Part shown: positions 17,636 to 26,798 of the stretch, one piece after another
Numbering within the stretch: position 1 is the stretch's first letter
Layout: the number at the start of each line of letters is the position of its first letter
Assembly: GCA_001839685.1 (NCBI GenBank)
Contig: MLAK01001226.1
Coordinates: forward strand, 3,726-43,467
Direction: 5' to 3'
From: Tritrichomonas foetus
Taxonomy: Eukaryota > Parabasalia > Tritrichomonadida > Tritrichomonadidae
DNA length: 39,742 nucleotides
Translations under genes and position numbers: made by a program
The notes under the pieces: generated by a model
Databases searched by the model: none
Told to the model about the DNA's origin: nothing
What the model saw: the letters and a program-made list of their open reading frames with translations, nothing else

Positions 17636-20125
17636 CTATACATTGACCTTTTTCTGAAGTTTTCTTATTTTTTCTTGAAGCTTTTCATCAATCACCTTCT
17701 TTGGAATACTGAGTTCAGCTATTTCTTTTAAGCTTTTAAGAATTTCGTCTAGTTTATTGACTGTTCCATTATAATAATTATCAATGTCAGTTTGCATTAT
17801 GCCAGGTATCATTTCATAAAATAATTTGACAATTTCTTTCTTCTCTTTTTTGATATTATTCAGGAAGGTTTTTTGTGTTTTATCAAATTGGTACAACAGA
17901 GTCATTGCTTTGTTTGAGTTGTTTATACATGGAAAAGGTATGAGTGTGTAATATTTTTTTCCTTTTTGAGAAACGATTTTATCTTCAACTTTTTGTGTTT
18001 TCATTTTGGTTTCACGAAGATCTTTCTCAATACTTTTCGATGTCCCATTTATTTTGATTTCTCCCATTAATAATATATGTTTCATTTGTATATAGAAAAG
18101 TAAAACTTGGTTTTCATAATCTATTCGTTCTCTGATTGCATCAAGTATAGTTGTCAGATTAGAATCTACACTTTCTTGTAATAGAAGATTATTTTTTGTT
18201 TCTGTTAAGTTTTTTATTAGTGTTTCTTTTTGATGTATTTTCTTATTTGTTGTTGTAGTAAGGCTACAAATGAATTCTCGAGTCTGATTTTGTTTTTTTA
18301 GTTCTTCTTCTTCGAGCTTCCCATATTTTGCCATTTTTTGTTTCAATTCCACGATGGTTTTTATTTTTCTTCGAATGATATTGATTCTAATATTAGTTAT
18401 TTTTTGATGAATATCTATTTTTTGCAAATAGAAGGAATGATTATCAATTGTTTGATTGATTTTGTTTAACTTTTTTAATTCTTCTTGAAGAGTTTGTAAT
18501 TTATTTCTCTTTCTTAGTTTAGCTTCTTGCTGTTTGGATCGAAAATTTGTTAATTCATAAAGGATTTCTTTTCGTCGTGCAATATTTTTGCTCGATGTTG
18601 AACTTTTAAGAGAATCATATTCTTTTTCTAGTATCTGAAGTTTTTTCCTTTCTTTTCTTTCCATTAAGTTTTTGGCCTTTTTATATTGATCTAATTCGTC
18701 TGAGGATAGATTTTTCTTATTTTTATTGTTCATAATAATTTTTTCTGCTTCATATTTTTTTTGAGAGTCTTTTATATCAGATTCCACTTTATTTTTTTTG
18801 AGTTGATCAAGCTCACTTTTCTTTTTATCAAGTTTTTCAAGACTTTGAGTTGAAGATCCATGCTTTTTTATATTCTCTTGCATCTTTTTGATTTCATGCT
18901 CTATGTTTTTCATTTTTCTTGCTTCATATTCATGCATTTTGGCTTCTTCTTCTTCAAGCTCGACATCATCCGACTCTGAAAGAGAGCCCTGCTCAATTCT
19001 TTTGGCTTTTAATCTTTCAATTTTTCTGTGTAAATTGTAATAATTAGATTCATCAATAGCTTTCATGTTTTTTTGGTGAATTTTTATTTCATTTAATCGA
19101 TTTTTAAATCGTTTCAATTTTTCTTGCTGGTTAATGGTTAAGTTTTGTGATGAAAGATTTCTAATTCTTCTTCTTAGTCTGTGCGATTGAACACTATATA
19201 TTTTAGTTAAATTATCAGTCGCCTCTTGTAGTTGATATTCTTGTTCTGGTGACTTTTCTTCCAAAAGGTTTAATTTATTATAAATATCTAATGCAGTTTG
19301 CAATTTACCATTTTCTTTGGACTCTCTCTCATTAATTTTTGTTTTCATATCAGCTATTAATTCTTGTGATGTGTTTTGCAGTTTTTCTAATCTTTTTGGT
19401 AGAATTCCCTCGCTTTTCATGTATTCTGCTTCGGCAATTACCATTTTAGATTTTTCTTTCAATTCAAGCTGAGCTGTATCCAATTTCTTTTTTAAAGCTT
19501 TTAAGTTTTTTTCATCGACTGGATCTTTCGATTTGAATGCTTTTTCTTTTGCTTCTATATATTGCTTTTGAATCATTTTCTCTTTCATATTAATCTCCGT
19601 CTGTTTTGATTTTTCCCGGCTCTCACGTTGTTTTACTTTTAAAACGAGTTGATTTCTCCTTTTTAAGATTTCATCACTTAAAGTTTCGGTGATATTTACT
19701 TTTTGGAGTTCAGCCAACTCATTTCTGAAGTTTAAATCATAAAGTGCTTTTATTTTTGTCCTTTTTGTTTGCAATTCTATGATTTTGTTTGATTCTTCTT
19801 CAGTTTTATTTTTTATTTTATTTAGTTTTTTCAGCTCTTGATCAAGCTTAGTGATAGAAAATTGTATCCTTCTTTCATTTCTTTCTTGGTTTTGAAATTT
19901 CTTTTGTATCTCTTTTTGAGTCCTTTCTAGCAAATTCTGGTTAGATGGCGTTAATTTTTGTAATCGACTTAACATGTTGATTGTACTTTGAAGATCAGCT
20001 GTTTCTTCAACATTTGTTTTTGATAAGAATGCAGCTTCTGGTAGCTCAAGAATAAGATTCATATCATTTTTCTCCTCTGAGTTATGTTTTGATGCAACAA
20101 ATGCAATTAAAATGCTGCATAGCAT
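17636..20125 (-). CDS. long coiled-coil protein with possible signal peptide
   Basis: An 829-aa frame starting MLCSILIAFVASKH. The first 12 residues are hydrophobic and followed by a charged stretch, so a short signal peptide is possible, which would make it lumenal or secreted. Nearly all the rest (45-700) is predicted long coiled coil: K, E, Q, L and N dominate, with repeated patterns of the type LEKLQN or ELKKLNKIN. The end (about 690-829) is less repetitive and contains CINNSNKAM and a helical tail closing in KKVNV. No enzyme motif is seen. Its 5' flank is an AT-rich divergent spacer shared with the IQCH-like gene, and its 3' flank is the minisatellite. The family is unknown; secreted coiled-coil scaffolds are one possibility. 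Confidence 0.85.
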   Translation of the reverse strand: MLCSILIAFVASKHNSEEKNDMNLILELPEAAFLSKTNVEETADLQSTINMLSRLQKLTPSNQNLLERTQKEIQKKFQNQERNERRIQFSITKLDQELKKLNKIKNKTEEESNKIIELQTKRTKIKALYDLNFRNELAELQKVNITETLSDEILKRRNQLVLKVKQRESREKSKQTEINMKEKMIQKQYIEAKEKAFKSKDPVDEKNLKALKKKLDTAQLELKEKSKMVIAEAEYMKSEGILPKRLEKLQNTSQELIADMKTKINERESKENGKLQTALDIYNKLNLLEEKSPEQEYQLQEATDNLTKIYSVQSHRLRRRIRNLSSQNLTINQQEKLKRFKNRLNEIKIHQKNMKAIDESNYYNLHRKIERLKAKRIEQGSLSESDDVELEEEEAKMHEYEARKMKNIEHEIKKMQENIKKHGSSTQSLEKLDKKKSELDQLKKNKVESDIKDSQKKYEAEKIIMNNKNKKNLSSDELDQYKKAKNLMERKERKKLQILEKEYDSLKSSTSSKNIARRKEILYELTNFRSKQQEAKLRKRNKLQTLQEELKKLNKINQTIDNHSFYLQKIDIHQKITNIRINIIRRKIKTIVELKQKMAKYGKLEEEELKKQNQTREFICSLTTTTNKKIHQKETLIKNLTETKNNLLLQESVDSNLTTILDAIRERIDYENQVLLFYIQMKHILLMGEIKINGTSKSIEKDLRETKMKTQKVEDKIVSQKGKKYYTLIPFPCINNSNKAMTLLYQFDKTQKTFLNNIKKEKKEIVKLFYEMIPGIMQTDIDNYYNGTVNKLDEILKSLKEIAELSIPKKVIDEKLQEKIRKLQKKVNV

Positions 20126-20511
20126 TAAAAAGCGGTTTTACTCAAAGTCATTTTTGTATTCATATCATACCATATATGTTTTCACCATTTCATTAAAAGA
20201 TATTAGTATTTGAGTACTCATGAGAAATTCACCAATCTTTTCCCATCAATTTCATTTCAAAATTTGATCATTCGAAAAGTGATTTTTCTTTATGAAATTT
20301 ATACTACACATTCATGTTTCTTTAACTATTCATTGCAAACAATGATTTATAAAATATGACATTTTCACAGGAAGAATAAGATACACGAAATATTTTCAGA
20401 GCATATTTGTTCATCGAACCTTTTGACCAATTAAACATTAAAAAAATCGGTAAGATAAATTTTCGTTCAAAATTTCTTTGAATTTTCGCACGTTAATTAA
20501 TGAACTAATTT
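20126..20511. other. divergent intergenic spacer
   Basis: About 385 AT-rich bases between two divergent start codons. It should hold both promoters. I see no clear initiator motif within 30 bases of the IQCH-like ATG. Confidence 0.6.
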
Positions 20512-23500
20512 ATGATTGATCCCAATTTTATTCATCAGCGAGATGTAACCAATATTTTAACAGACCTTCAAAAAGAAGTAAACAAAGTCAAAGAAAAATA
20601 TGCCGCTAATCCAGACGATCCAAATCTCGCCATCGAATTGCAACAATTAATTGATAACGCAGATCGAGATTTACGTTTAAAAACACAAGCCATAGTTCGT
20701 TCTCGTTTATCCCAATCTAGAATATTACCCATAAATTACAAACCAATCCCCATTCCCGAAGTATCACCTCGCGCCCAATCTGTTGCAGCAAATCATCCGC
20801 CGCTTCCACCACTTCCACCAGCACCACCAGGGCAACAATCCACACATTCAACGCATACTTCACTTCACCACACAATTCAAAATTCAACAGGACAAAATGC
20901 AACAATGGCCCAACAGCTAAGAAGAAGAAATAAAAGCTCAAATGATACATATAACAATCATAATTCTAATGATGGAGCATCAACAATTGCACAACCAATT
21001 CCTCCAATGGTTCATGAAAAGCCACAAAGAAAGACAACAACTCCTGTTAAACAAAGTCGAGCACGACGAATTCTTCCAACAAAAGAAAGACTTCCACAAA
21101 TTGATAAACATGATCCTCTTGCCCCACCACCACCAGTGAACGAATCTATGATTAATACTTATGGTTTACAACAACTGAATGAAGCTGGATTAATCAAAAA
21201 TAATGATATTAATCAGCATTTATCCGGAATTGTCACAGTTGCTCCATTCGTAAGTGATTTGCCTCCTGTTCCGCTCTCAATGTCACCAAACTATATTCTT
21301 GATAATAATCCGGATCATCTCGAAATGGAATTGAAGCCGAAGTCTCCAAGCATTCCACCAACGCCAATTGCTGATGAAGCTGAAGATAAAATTGATGAAG
21401 GTGATGAATACGACGAAGAAAGGAGCAATGAACCCAAAAAGAGATCATTTATGTTATATAATGGTGAACCTGATGAAGATTCTATTGATTTTATGACATT
21501 TAAACGAATGAATTCTAATATTTGGGAAATACTTGAAGTTTTCTTAAGTTTATTACGAAAACTGTGTGAAGAACGTGGAATTCGGAAAGTTGCAATTGAT
21601 TGTCATATTTTATTGGATTTATCACAAATGGATCCAGACGAAGTTTCTTCTGAAAGACTAATGAGATGCTTTATTGGAACGTATAGAACCAAAAAACGAT
21701 CAAAAAAAGTTGGTTTCGGATTTATTGGAAAAGATGCAGACAAAAAAGCAGCAATTGTCATTCAATCGATATTTCGTGGATTCACTGCAAGAAGACTTGT
21801 TCGATTTATTAAGAAAGATTCATCAGCAGCTAGAACGATTCAACGATGGTATCGCACAAATATTGATACACTTCAATTCCGCACAGAAATGCGAAAAATT
21901 AAACTGGATAGACAAGAACAATTTGAAGAATTACAAGGCGCAACAGATGGTTGGATTCCTACACAGCCTCACGTTCTTCTTCATATAATTAACAGTCATT
22001 TACCAACAGAATTAGGAAGGATTGCAGCTCTTAAAAATGATCAAGTAACCTTAATTATTTTTTCACGAGCACCACTTCCAACAATTATTTCCGATTATCT
22101 AAAAAGTAACGTTCCTGTTCAGGAAATGCTTTCGTTTGTCGTTCCAAGACAAAGATTGCCTTATACTTTACCAATGGAAGATGTTTTGGCGTCAGACAAA
22201 CGTTTAATGGAACGAATCGAAGACATTGCAAAAGGAAAGCCGATTTATGTTGTTCCAAATTCTGTTCGAGATGCTCTTGTTGAAGTGGCTGCAAATATGG
22301 ATGCATTTCTACTCTCACCAATGCCAAGTATTGTTGATGGATATGATAAAATTATGAAAAAGAGGGAGTTCCTTGGAAAATGTTGTAAAAATTTGTTTAA
22401 AGCATCAGAAGAAATTCATGAGAGAGAAATTTTATGTAAAGAATTAACGAATTTATCGATTAATAATTTAAAGACTCAACAATGGTTCATTCGTACAAAT
22501 ACTGGAACATTTGGTTGGATTGATACATCAGATTTACTCCTTCTTGAAAAACTTAAAAAGAATGCTGATGTTTTAACACCTGCTGATCTCGAAGATCAAA
22601 CATTTAGAGATCTGCTGAATCAAAATATATCGAAAGATTTAAATGTTATCACAAACACAATTTCCACAATTGATAAAAACCAGTTTTTCGAAGATCTTTG
22701 GCAAAAAGGCGCAATTATTGAAGCTGCTCCTCAAAATGTTGTTTCTCGCCCATCAGTTTCATTCTTCATTCCACCGAAAGGCGATGCAGAAATAACAGGA
22801 ACTTGGGAAAACTTGTTTATTTCAGAATTCGAAGTCTTTGCAACAATTCATCCTGCTTTTGTTGTAGATCAAATGAAATTGAAGAAACATGCAATGAAAT
22901 ATGGAAATGAATTAGTTATTGGAAAGTTTACAGGTACTTGTGTTATGGATTTCTGGGCTTCTAATCATTCAAATAAAGATAGAATCACTCCTGATAATAT
23001 CTCGTTCACTGCCACACAAAGAGCACTTCCACAAATGCTTTCAGAGAGTACTTGTAAATTACACTTTGATGTAAATACAATGAAAATGGGAAAATACACT
23101 TATGTTCAAGATAGACTTGTTTTACCTGAAGAAATGCCATCGAACGTATTTTTAAGGAAGTGTAAAATGGCTGGAATCAAAGTTGACCAAAATGTTTTCT
23201 TCCTTCCTGATTTACAAGAAGAAATCACAATTGGAATGGTTGCTGTTGCAAATACACCGGAAGAATTGGTTAATTTGGTATATGAAACAATGTGCATTTT
23301 ATCTGAAAGCGTGTTTGATCTTAAAGAAGATCCGTCTGCATTATTATTTAGTTATTGTACAGCAATTGAACATCTGAAGAGTCAAGTAGACACCGGTTAT
23401 GGAATAAAGAATAGTGTTTTAATGAAGAAGATGAAAATTAAAGTTGTTCCAGATCAAATTCACCCAATTTTATACAAGTTTGGAAAGAGAATTACTGATT

Positions 23501-24006
23501 CGCCTGGAATTGCATTCAACCCACCACATTCTGAAGAAGAAGCAGAAATGGAAGCACAGGACTTCGCCAATGAAGTTAAGATCCAAAACATATTAAGTGA
23601 AAATGAAATTCCACTTCGTCGATCACTTCTTACAACCCCAACTGATGCAAAAGGCAGAGAAAGAAAGCTCATGACTCCATCAGATGATGAAGACCGAGTT
23701 TCAAAAATTGAAAAAGAAATACAAGAAGAAATTGATGAACAAAGTAAAAAAGAAAGAGATGATCTTCCTGAAGGACCTGCTGGCGCTGATATTCCTGATG
23801 GCAATCTAACTAATATAGAAAATACTAAAGAAGAACATAAAGATAATGAAATTCCACCTGAAGCACCTACTCCTGCTGATACTCCTGATCAAACATTTGA
23901 GCAGCCTGCTGAGCCAAATAATGAACAAGAAAAAATTGATTCAAATGAAGAAGCAAATAATGATAAACTAGCAAAAGAAAATGAAACTTCTCAACCCACT
24001 GAATAG
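20512..24006 (+). CDS. IQCH: IQCH-like protein (IQ motif plus ATP-grasp-like region)
   Basis: A complete 1164-aa frame. Residues 1-300 are mostly disordered with Pro-rich stretches (PPLPPLPPAPPG). An IQ motif, AAIVIQSIFRGFTARRLV, lies near 410-430, and a second (AARTIQRWYRT) follows near 440; both should bind calmodulin or a related EF-hand protein. Residues 480-960 match the order of IQCH: a Rossmann-like start (VTLIIFSRAPLPTII), a stretch around GKPIYVVPN, then QQWFIRTNTGTFGWID and GAIIEAAPQ, equivalent to the ATP-grasp-like core of IQCH. The last 170 residues are acidic and disordered, ending in a P/E-rich tail. In animals IQCH is testis-enriched and linked to sperm; a flagellar role in this organism is inference. 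Assignment by motif order from memory, not by search. Confidence 0.75.
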   Translation: MIDPNFIHQRDVTNILTDLQKEVNKVKEKYAANPDDPNLAIELQQLIDNADRDLRLKTQAIVRSRLSQSRILPINYKPIPIPEVSPRAQSVAANHPPLPPLPPAPPGQQSTHSTHTSLHHTIQNSTGQNATMAQQLRRRNKSSNDTYNNHNSNDGASTIAQPIPPMVHEKPQRKTTTPVKQSRARRILPTKERLPQIDKHDPLAPPPPVNESMINTYGLQQLNEAGLIKNNDINQHLSGIVTVAPFVSDLPPVPLSMSPNYILDNNPDHLEMELKPKSPSIPPTPIADEAEDKIDEGDEYDEERSNEPKKRSFMLYNGEPDEDSIDFMTFKRMNSNIWEILEVFLSLLRKLCEERGIRKVAIDCHILLDLSQMDPDEVSSERLMRCFIGTYRTKKRSKKVGFGFIGKDADKKAAIVIQSIFRGFTARRLVRFIKKDSSAARTIQRWYRTNIDTLQFRTEMRKIKLDRQEQFEELQGATDGWIPTQPHVLLHIINSHLPTELGRIAALKNDQVTLIIFSRAPLPTIISDYLKSNVPVQEMLSFVVPRQRLPYTLPMEDVLASDKRLMERIEDIAKGKPIYVVPNSVRDALVEVAANMDAFLLSPMPSIVDGYDKIMKKREFLGKCCKNLFKASEEIHEREILCKELTNLSINNLKTQQWFIRTNTGTFGWIDTSDLLLLEKLKKNADVLTPADLEDQTFRDLLNQNISKDLNVITNTISTIDKNQFFEDLWQKGAIIEAAPQNVVSRPSVSFFIPPKGDAEITGTWENLFISEFEVFATIHPAFVVDQMKLKKHAMKYGNELVIGKFTGTCVMDFWASNHSNKDRITPDNISFTATQRALPQMLSESTCKLHFDVNTMKMGKYTYVQDRLVLPEEMPSNVFLRKCKMAGIKVDQNVFFLPDLQEEITIGMVAVANTPEELVNLVYETMCILSESVFDLKEDPSALLFSYCTAIEHLKSQVDTGYGIKNSVLMKKMKIKVVPDQIHPILYKFGKRITDSPGIAFNPPHSEEEAEMEAQDFANEVKIQNILSENEIPLRRSLLTTPTDAKGRERKLMTPSDDEDRVSKIEKEIQEEIDEQSKKERDDLPEGPAGADIPDGNLTNIENTKEEHKDNEIPPEAPTPADTPDQTFEQPAEPNNEQEKIDSNEEANNDKLAKENETSQPTE

Positions 24007-24416
24007 TTATATATATAGATTGATATATTTACGTATATTGTTTATTTTGTAAATTGTTTGAAATTTTCTGAATTTGATTTTTCATTTTTCCTATTAATCC
24101 TTCATTATACCTTAAAGTTTTTAAAAAGATATCTTTTATAAATTTCTCGGAACATTATTATTCAATATTGTTTATGATGATTGCGCATTAACTTAAACAA
24201 CAGTATTCAACAGTTTGTTTCATCTCAGTCACCAAACTAAAATAATGTATCAATCATGAAACCAAAATAATAAATGAGAAAAAAAGAATGATTAAAGATT
24301 TAAAAAGATAATTTAATATAGTATAAAATTAATAATAATATAATCATTTTTTTTTTTTTTCTAATAAAATTATATTTGCAAAAATAAAAAGAGATGGAGA
24401 AAGAGTAAAGAAAAAG
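24007..24416. other. convergent spacer with T-run
   Basis: About 410 AT-rich bases between the convergent 3' ends of the IQCH-like and Rae1 genes. It includes a long T-run near 24347-24360. No gene is seen. Confidence 0.65.
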
Positions 24417-25805
24417 TTACTGTTGAGTGTCTTTTGGTACGTCTGGAACTGCTCCAACAAAAATTGAAGGCTTTGGCGTATGCTTACTCATATATTCTGC
24501 TCCCTGAGACCAATCGTATCCTTGTGCGCATGCAAAAACTTCACCGCTTGGTGAAAAAGCGCATGCTGTAATTGTCTCATTAGTTTTTGAAGCAGGTATT
24601 CTTGTAATGTAATGACCAGTTTCCAAATCAAAAAATGCCATCTCATTCTTTCCGCATGCCATTGCCATCTTTTTGTCCATTGGACAAACTGCCACACAAG
24701 TTGCCGGATAGACAATACACTTCTGTGGTGCTTCTTCTCTGAATATTCCTTCATACATAGTGTTTCTGACAATTGGTTGATTTACCATTGATGGTGTAAT
24801 TTCGTCTGTTTCACATATTTCGACAAAACCTTGAACTGTCGAACAAACCCACCCATATTGTCCAGATGGCAAAGCAGCAATAGAAGTTGGCATAGATTGC
24901 AATTGTGAATTGACTTCTTTTGGTGTTCGATTTCCTCCACCAAGCACTAAATATCCAACTTTCGGGGTTCGATCAACGATAGCAATGAACCACACAATGT
25001 CATTGACACAATCCATGTTTATGATTTTTGTTCCGGTGAGTTCCACGTAATTAAGGCTATTTTGTGCAGCCGGATCTAAAGTGCATATCATTGAATGTGC
25101 ATATGGCTTTTCTTTCGTTTTCTCAGTTGTCAAGGATATCACTAATTTATAATTATCACTCCACTTCAAACCGGACACGTAATAGTCATGAATGTTATTA
25201 TTAAAATTCAGCTTTGTTGTCGGAGTTGGTGCATTTGGACCACTCGGGGCCGCTTGCTGATAACTAAATTGGCTGAATCCAGAAAAGCCTGTTCCCGTCT
25301 GCGCTGCTGGCTTATTGAAAGCTGAATTGAAGTTGGTTCCTGTTGCGGCCCCTCCGAAGGGCGATTTGGCGGTGGTTCCGGGCGTGAATTTGTTTTGTTG
25401 AAATGCGGTATTTGTAGAGAAGCCTGTGGCAGGCATTGTGGTGTTTGCTGTGAGGTTGAGGACTTTGACTTCCCCTGCGGTCGTTCCGTAGTATATTTGG
25501 TCGCAATCGCTGCTGAATGCAAATCTCAAAATGGCGTCATTTTGAGGCTCTTTACACCAGATCTTGCTTTCGGCTTGCTGGTAGTTCCAGTCCGTGAATT
25601 CCCATACGCGCATGGTGGAATCCCACCCAGACGAAACAAGAAGTGGGTCTCCAAATCTGGAAAATTCGAGTTGAGTGATCGTGTCGGCGTTTGGCCCAGG
25701 AATGTTTGTTCCACGTATTTGGTTGGCTGTACTGTTATACGATGTTTGGGTTTTTCCAAAAGAATAATTGGAACTTTTGTTGTAACCAAAATTGTTCTGA
25801 GTCAT
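24417..25805 (-). CDS. RAE1: Rae1/Gle2-like WD40 mRNA export factor with FG-like insert
   Basis: A 462-aa WD40 protein. Blade 1 is recognised by DTITQLEFSRFGDPLLVSSG (41-60) and WDSTMRVWEF (61-70). The C-terminus carries ITACAFSPSGEVFACAQGYD and WSQGAEY, matching the conserved YDWSKGHE end of Rae1. Known Rae1/Gle2 docks on the Nup98 GLEBS motif at the nuclear pore and assists mRNA export and mitosis. The oddity is a stretch of about 85 residues (120-205) between blades 2 and 3, poor in charge and rich in T, G, F, A, N and P (ATGFSTNTAFQQNKF, SPFGGAATGTNF, GTGFSGFSQF). With NNFGYNK and YSFGKT in the N-terminal 20 residues, it resembles nucleoporin FG repeats. DNA of the insert (25191-25448) is richer in G+C. 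Frame is intact throughout. Confidence 0.9.
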   Translation of the reverse strand: MTQNNFGYNKSSNYSFGKTQTSYNSTANQIRGTNIPGPNADTITQLEFSRFGDPLLVSSGWDSTMRVWEFTDWNYQQAESKIWCKEPQNDAILRFAFSSDCDQIYYGTTAGEVKVLNLTANTTMPATGFSTNTAFQQNKFTPGTTAKSPFGGAATGTNFNSAFNKPAAQTGTGFSGFSQFSYQQAAPSGPNAPTPTTKLNFNNNIHDYYVSGLKWSDNYKLVISLTTEKTKEKPYAHSMICTLDPAAQNSLNYVELTGTKIINMDCVNDIVWFIAIVDRTPKVGYLVLGGGNRTPKEVNSQLQSMPTSIAALPSGQYGWVCSTVQGFVEICETDEITPSMVNQPIVRNTMYEGIFREEAPQKCIVYPATCVAVCPMDKKMAMACGKNEMAFFDLETGHYITRIPASKTNETITACAFSPSGEVFACAQGYDWSQGAEYMSKHTPKPSIFVGAVPDVPKDTQQ

Positions 25806-25884
25806 TTCGAAATTTGGAAAGGAGATTTTCTAGGCCCAGAAGACGATAAATATCAACACAAAAATTATGAGAAAGAACGATCAA

Positions 25885-26004
25885 ATGTCTTTCAAAAGTG
25901 AACATGAGAAGATGTTAGTGAAAATCATGATTTCAGAATTGTTAGAGTGCCTGTCTAACTTGTTTCTTTCAAATAGTTATCAGAATGGAGCTTATTGGAA
26001 GTGA
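25885..26004 (+). CDS. possible micro-protein, 39 aa
   Basis: A short ATG frame (MSFKSEHEKMLVKIMISELL...) lies 80 bases from the Rae1 start on the opposite strand. The ATG is preceded by TCAA. It contains an amphipathic helix-like first half and ends in NGAYWK. The mix of residues is more protein-like than the surrounding spacer, but 39 codons can arise by chance. It could also be the first exon of a larger gene, although no trichomonad-type splice site (GTATGT) follows. Confidence 0.25.
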   Translation: MSFKSEHEKMLVKIMISELLECLSNLFLSNSYQNGAYWK

Positions 26005-26798
26005 GAAAAATGGTTGTTTGTATTAATAGTTAATAATGTCTCGTGATCAATATTTCATATGAGCCATGAAGATAATGAACTAATTCTATGAAAATTATAT
26101 TTTAAAATATACTTTAAATTTGAATATCATGCGTGTATGAATAGTTTAAAGGAAATATCAATTTTATCATTGATGTTCATGTGAATGAAATTTCTAATAA
26201 AGTCTATTCATGAATATTCTATGATGAATTTGATAAAATATATAAAGAATAAGTCATAAATTTCATATCACACTATAAAATTTCAAATTTTCGTTTTTCA
26301 GTGAAAAGCTTTTCTCTAGAAAAGCTGTTCTTCATAATTTATATGCATTATCATGTTTAATATGTTCTAAAATTCATAAATTACATGAATTTACTCATTT
26401 GAAAATGATAATAAGCTAGTAAAGGTTATAAAGTATGAAAGTTATCAACGCATGAAGCGAATTCAGAAATTTGGCATAATTTTGTTAGTTTATTTTTTAC
26501 TTCTGAACTTACACAATTGATGAATAGATGGATTTCTTTCTAATTATTTTGACGATTGATTATTGTGGGCAAGTAGTCAATACTGAAAAACTCTTCAATG
26601 TTTTCAATTTCACAGTATTTTTTCCGAAATCAAAAATTTTGCTTGATTATGAAATAAAATCTCGATATTAAAATATTAATTGTCATGTGTTGACAAAAAA
26701 TTGCTTTGAGGTCTCAAAAAAAAGTATTGTATTAAACTTCAATATTGAGATGAAGGTTAGAGAAATTTTGTTTTCAATTGAAGTGTGACTTTTTGATT
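26005..26798. other. intergenic spacer, no gene seen
   Basis: About 790 bases of AT-rich spacer upstream of the armadillo gene. It includes the palindrome-like AAAAGCTTTTCTCTAGAAAAGC near 26305. No gene or RNA is recognisable. Confidence 0.55.

Noticed and set aside
25395..25901. 168-codon plus-strand frame across Rae1 start
   Set aside because: Antisense to the G+C-richer Rae1 insert; residue mix is atypical (C, G, V) and Rae1 is clearly the coding strand.
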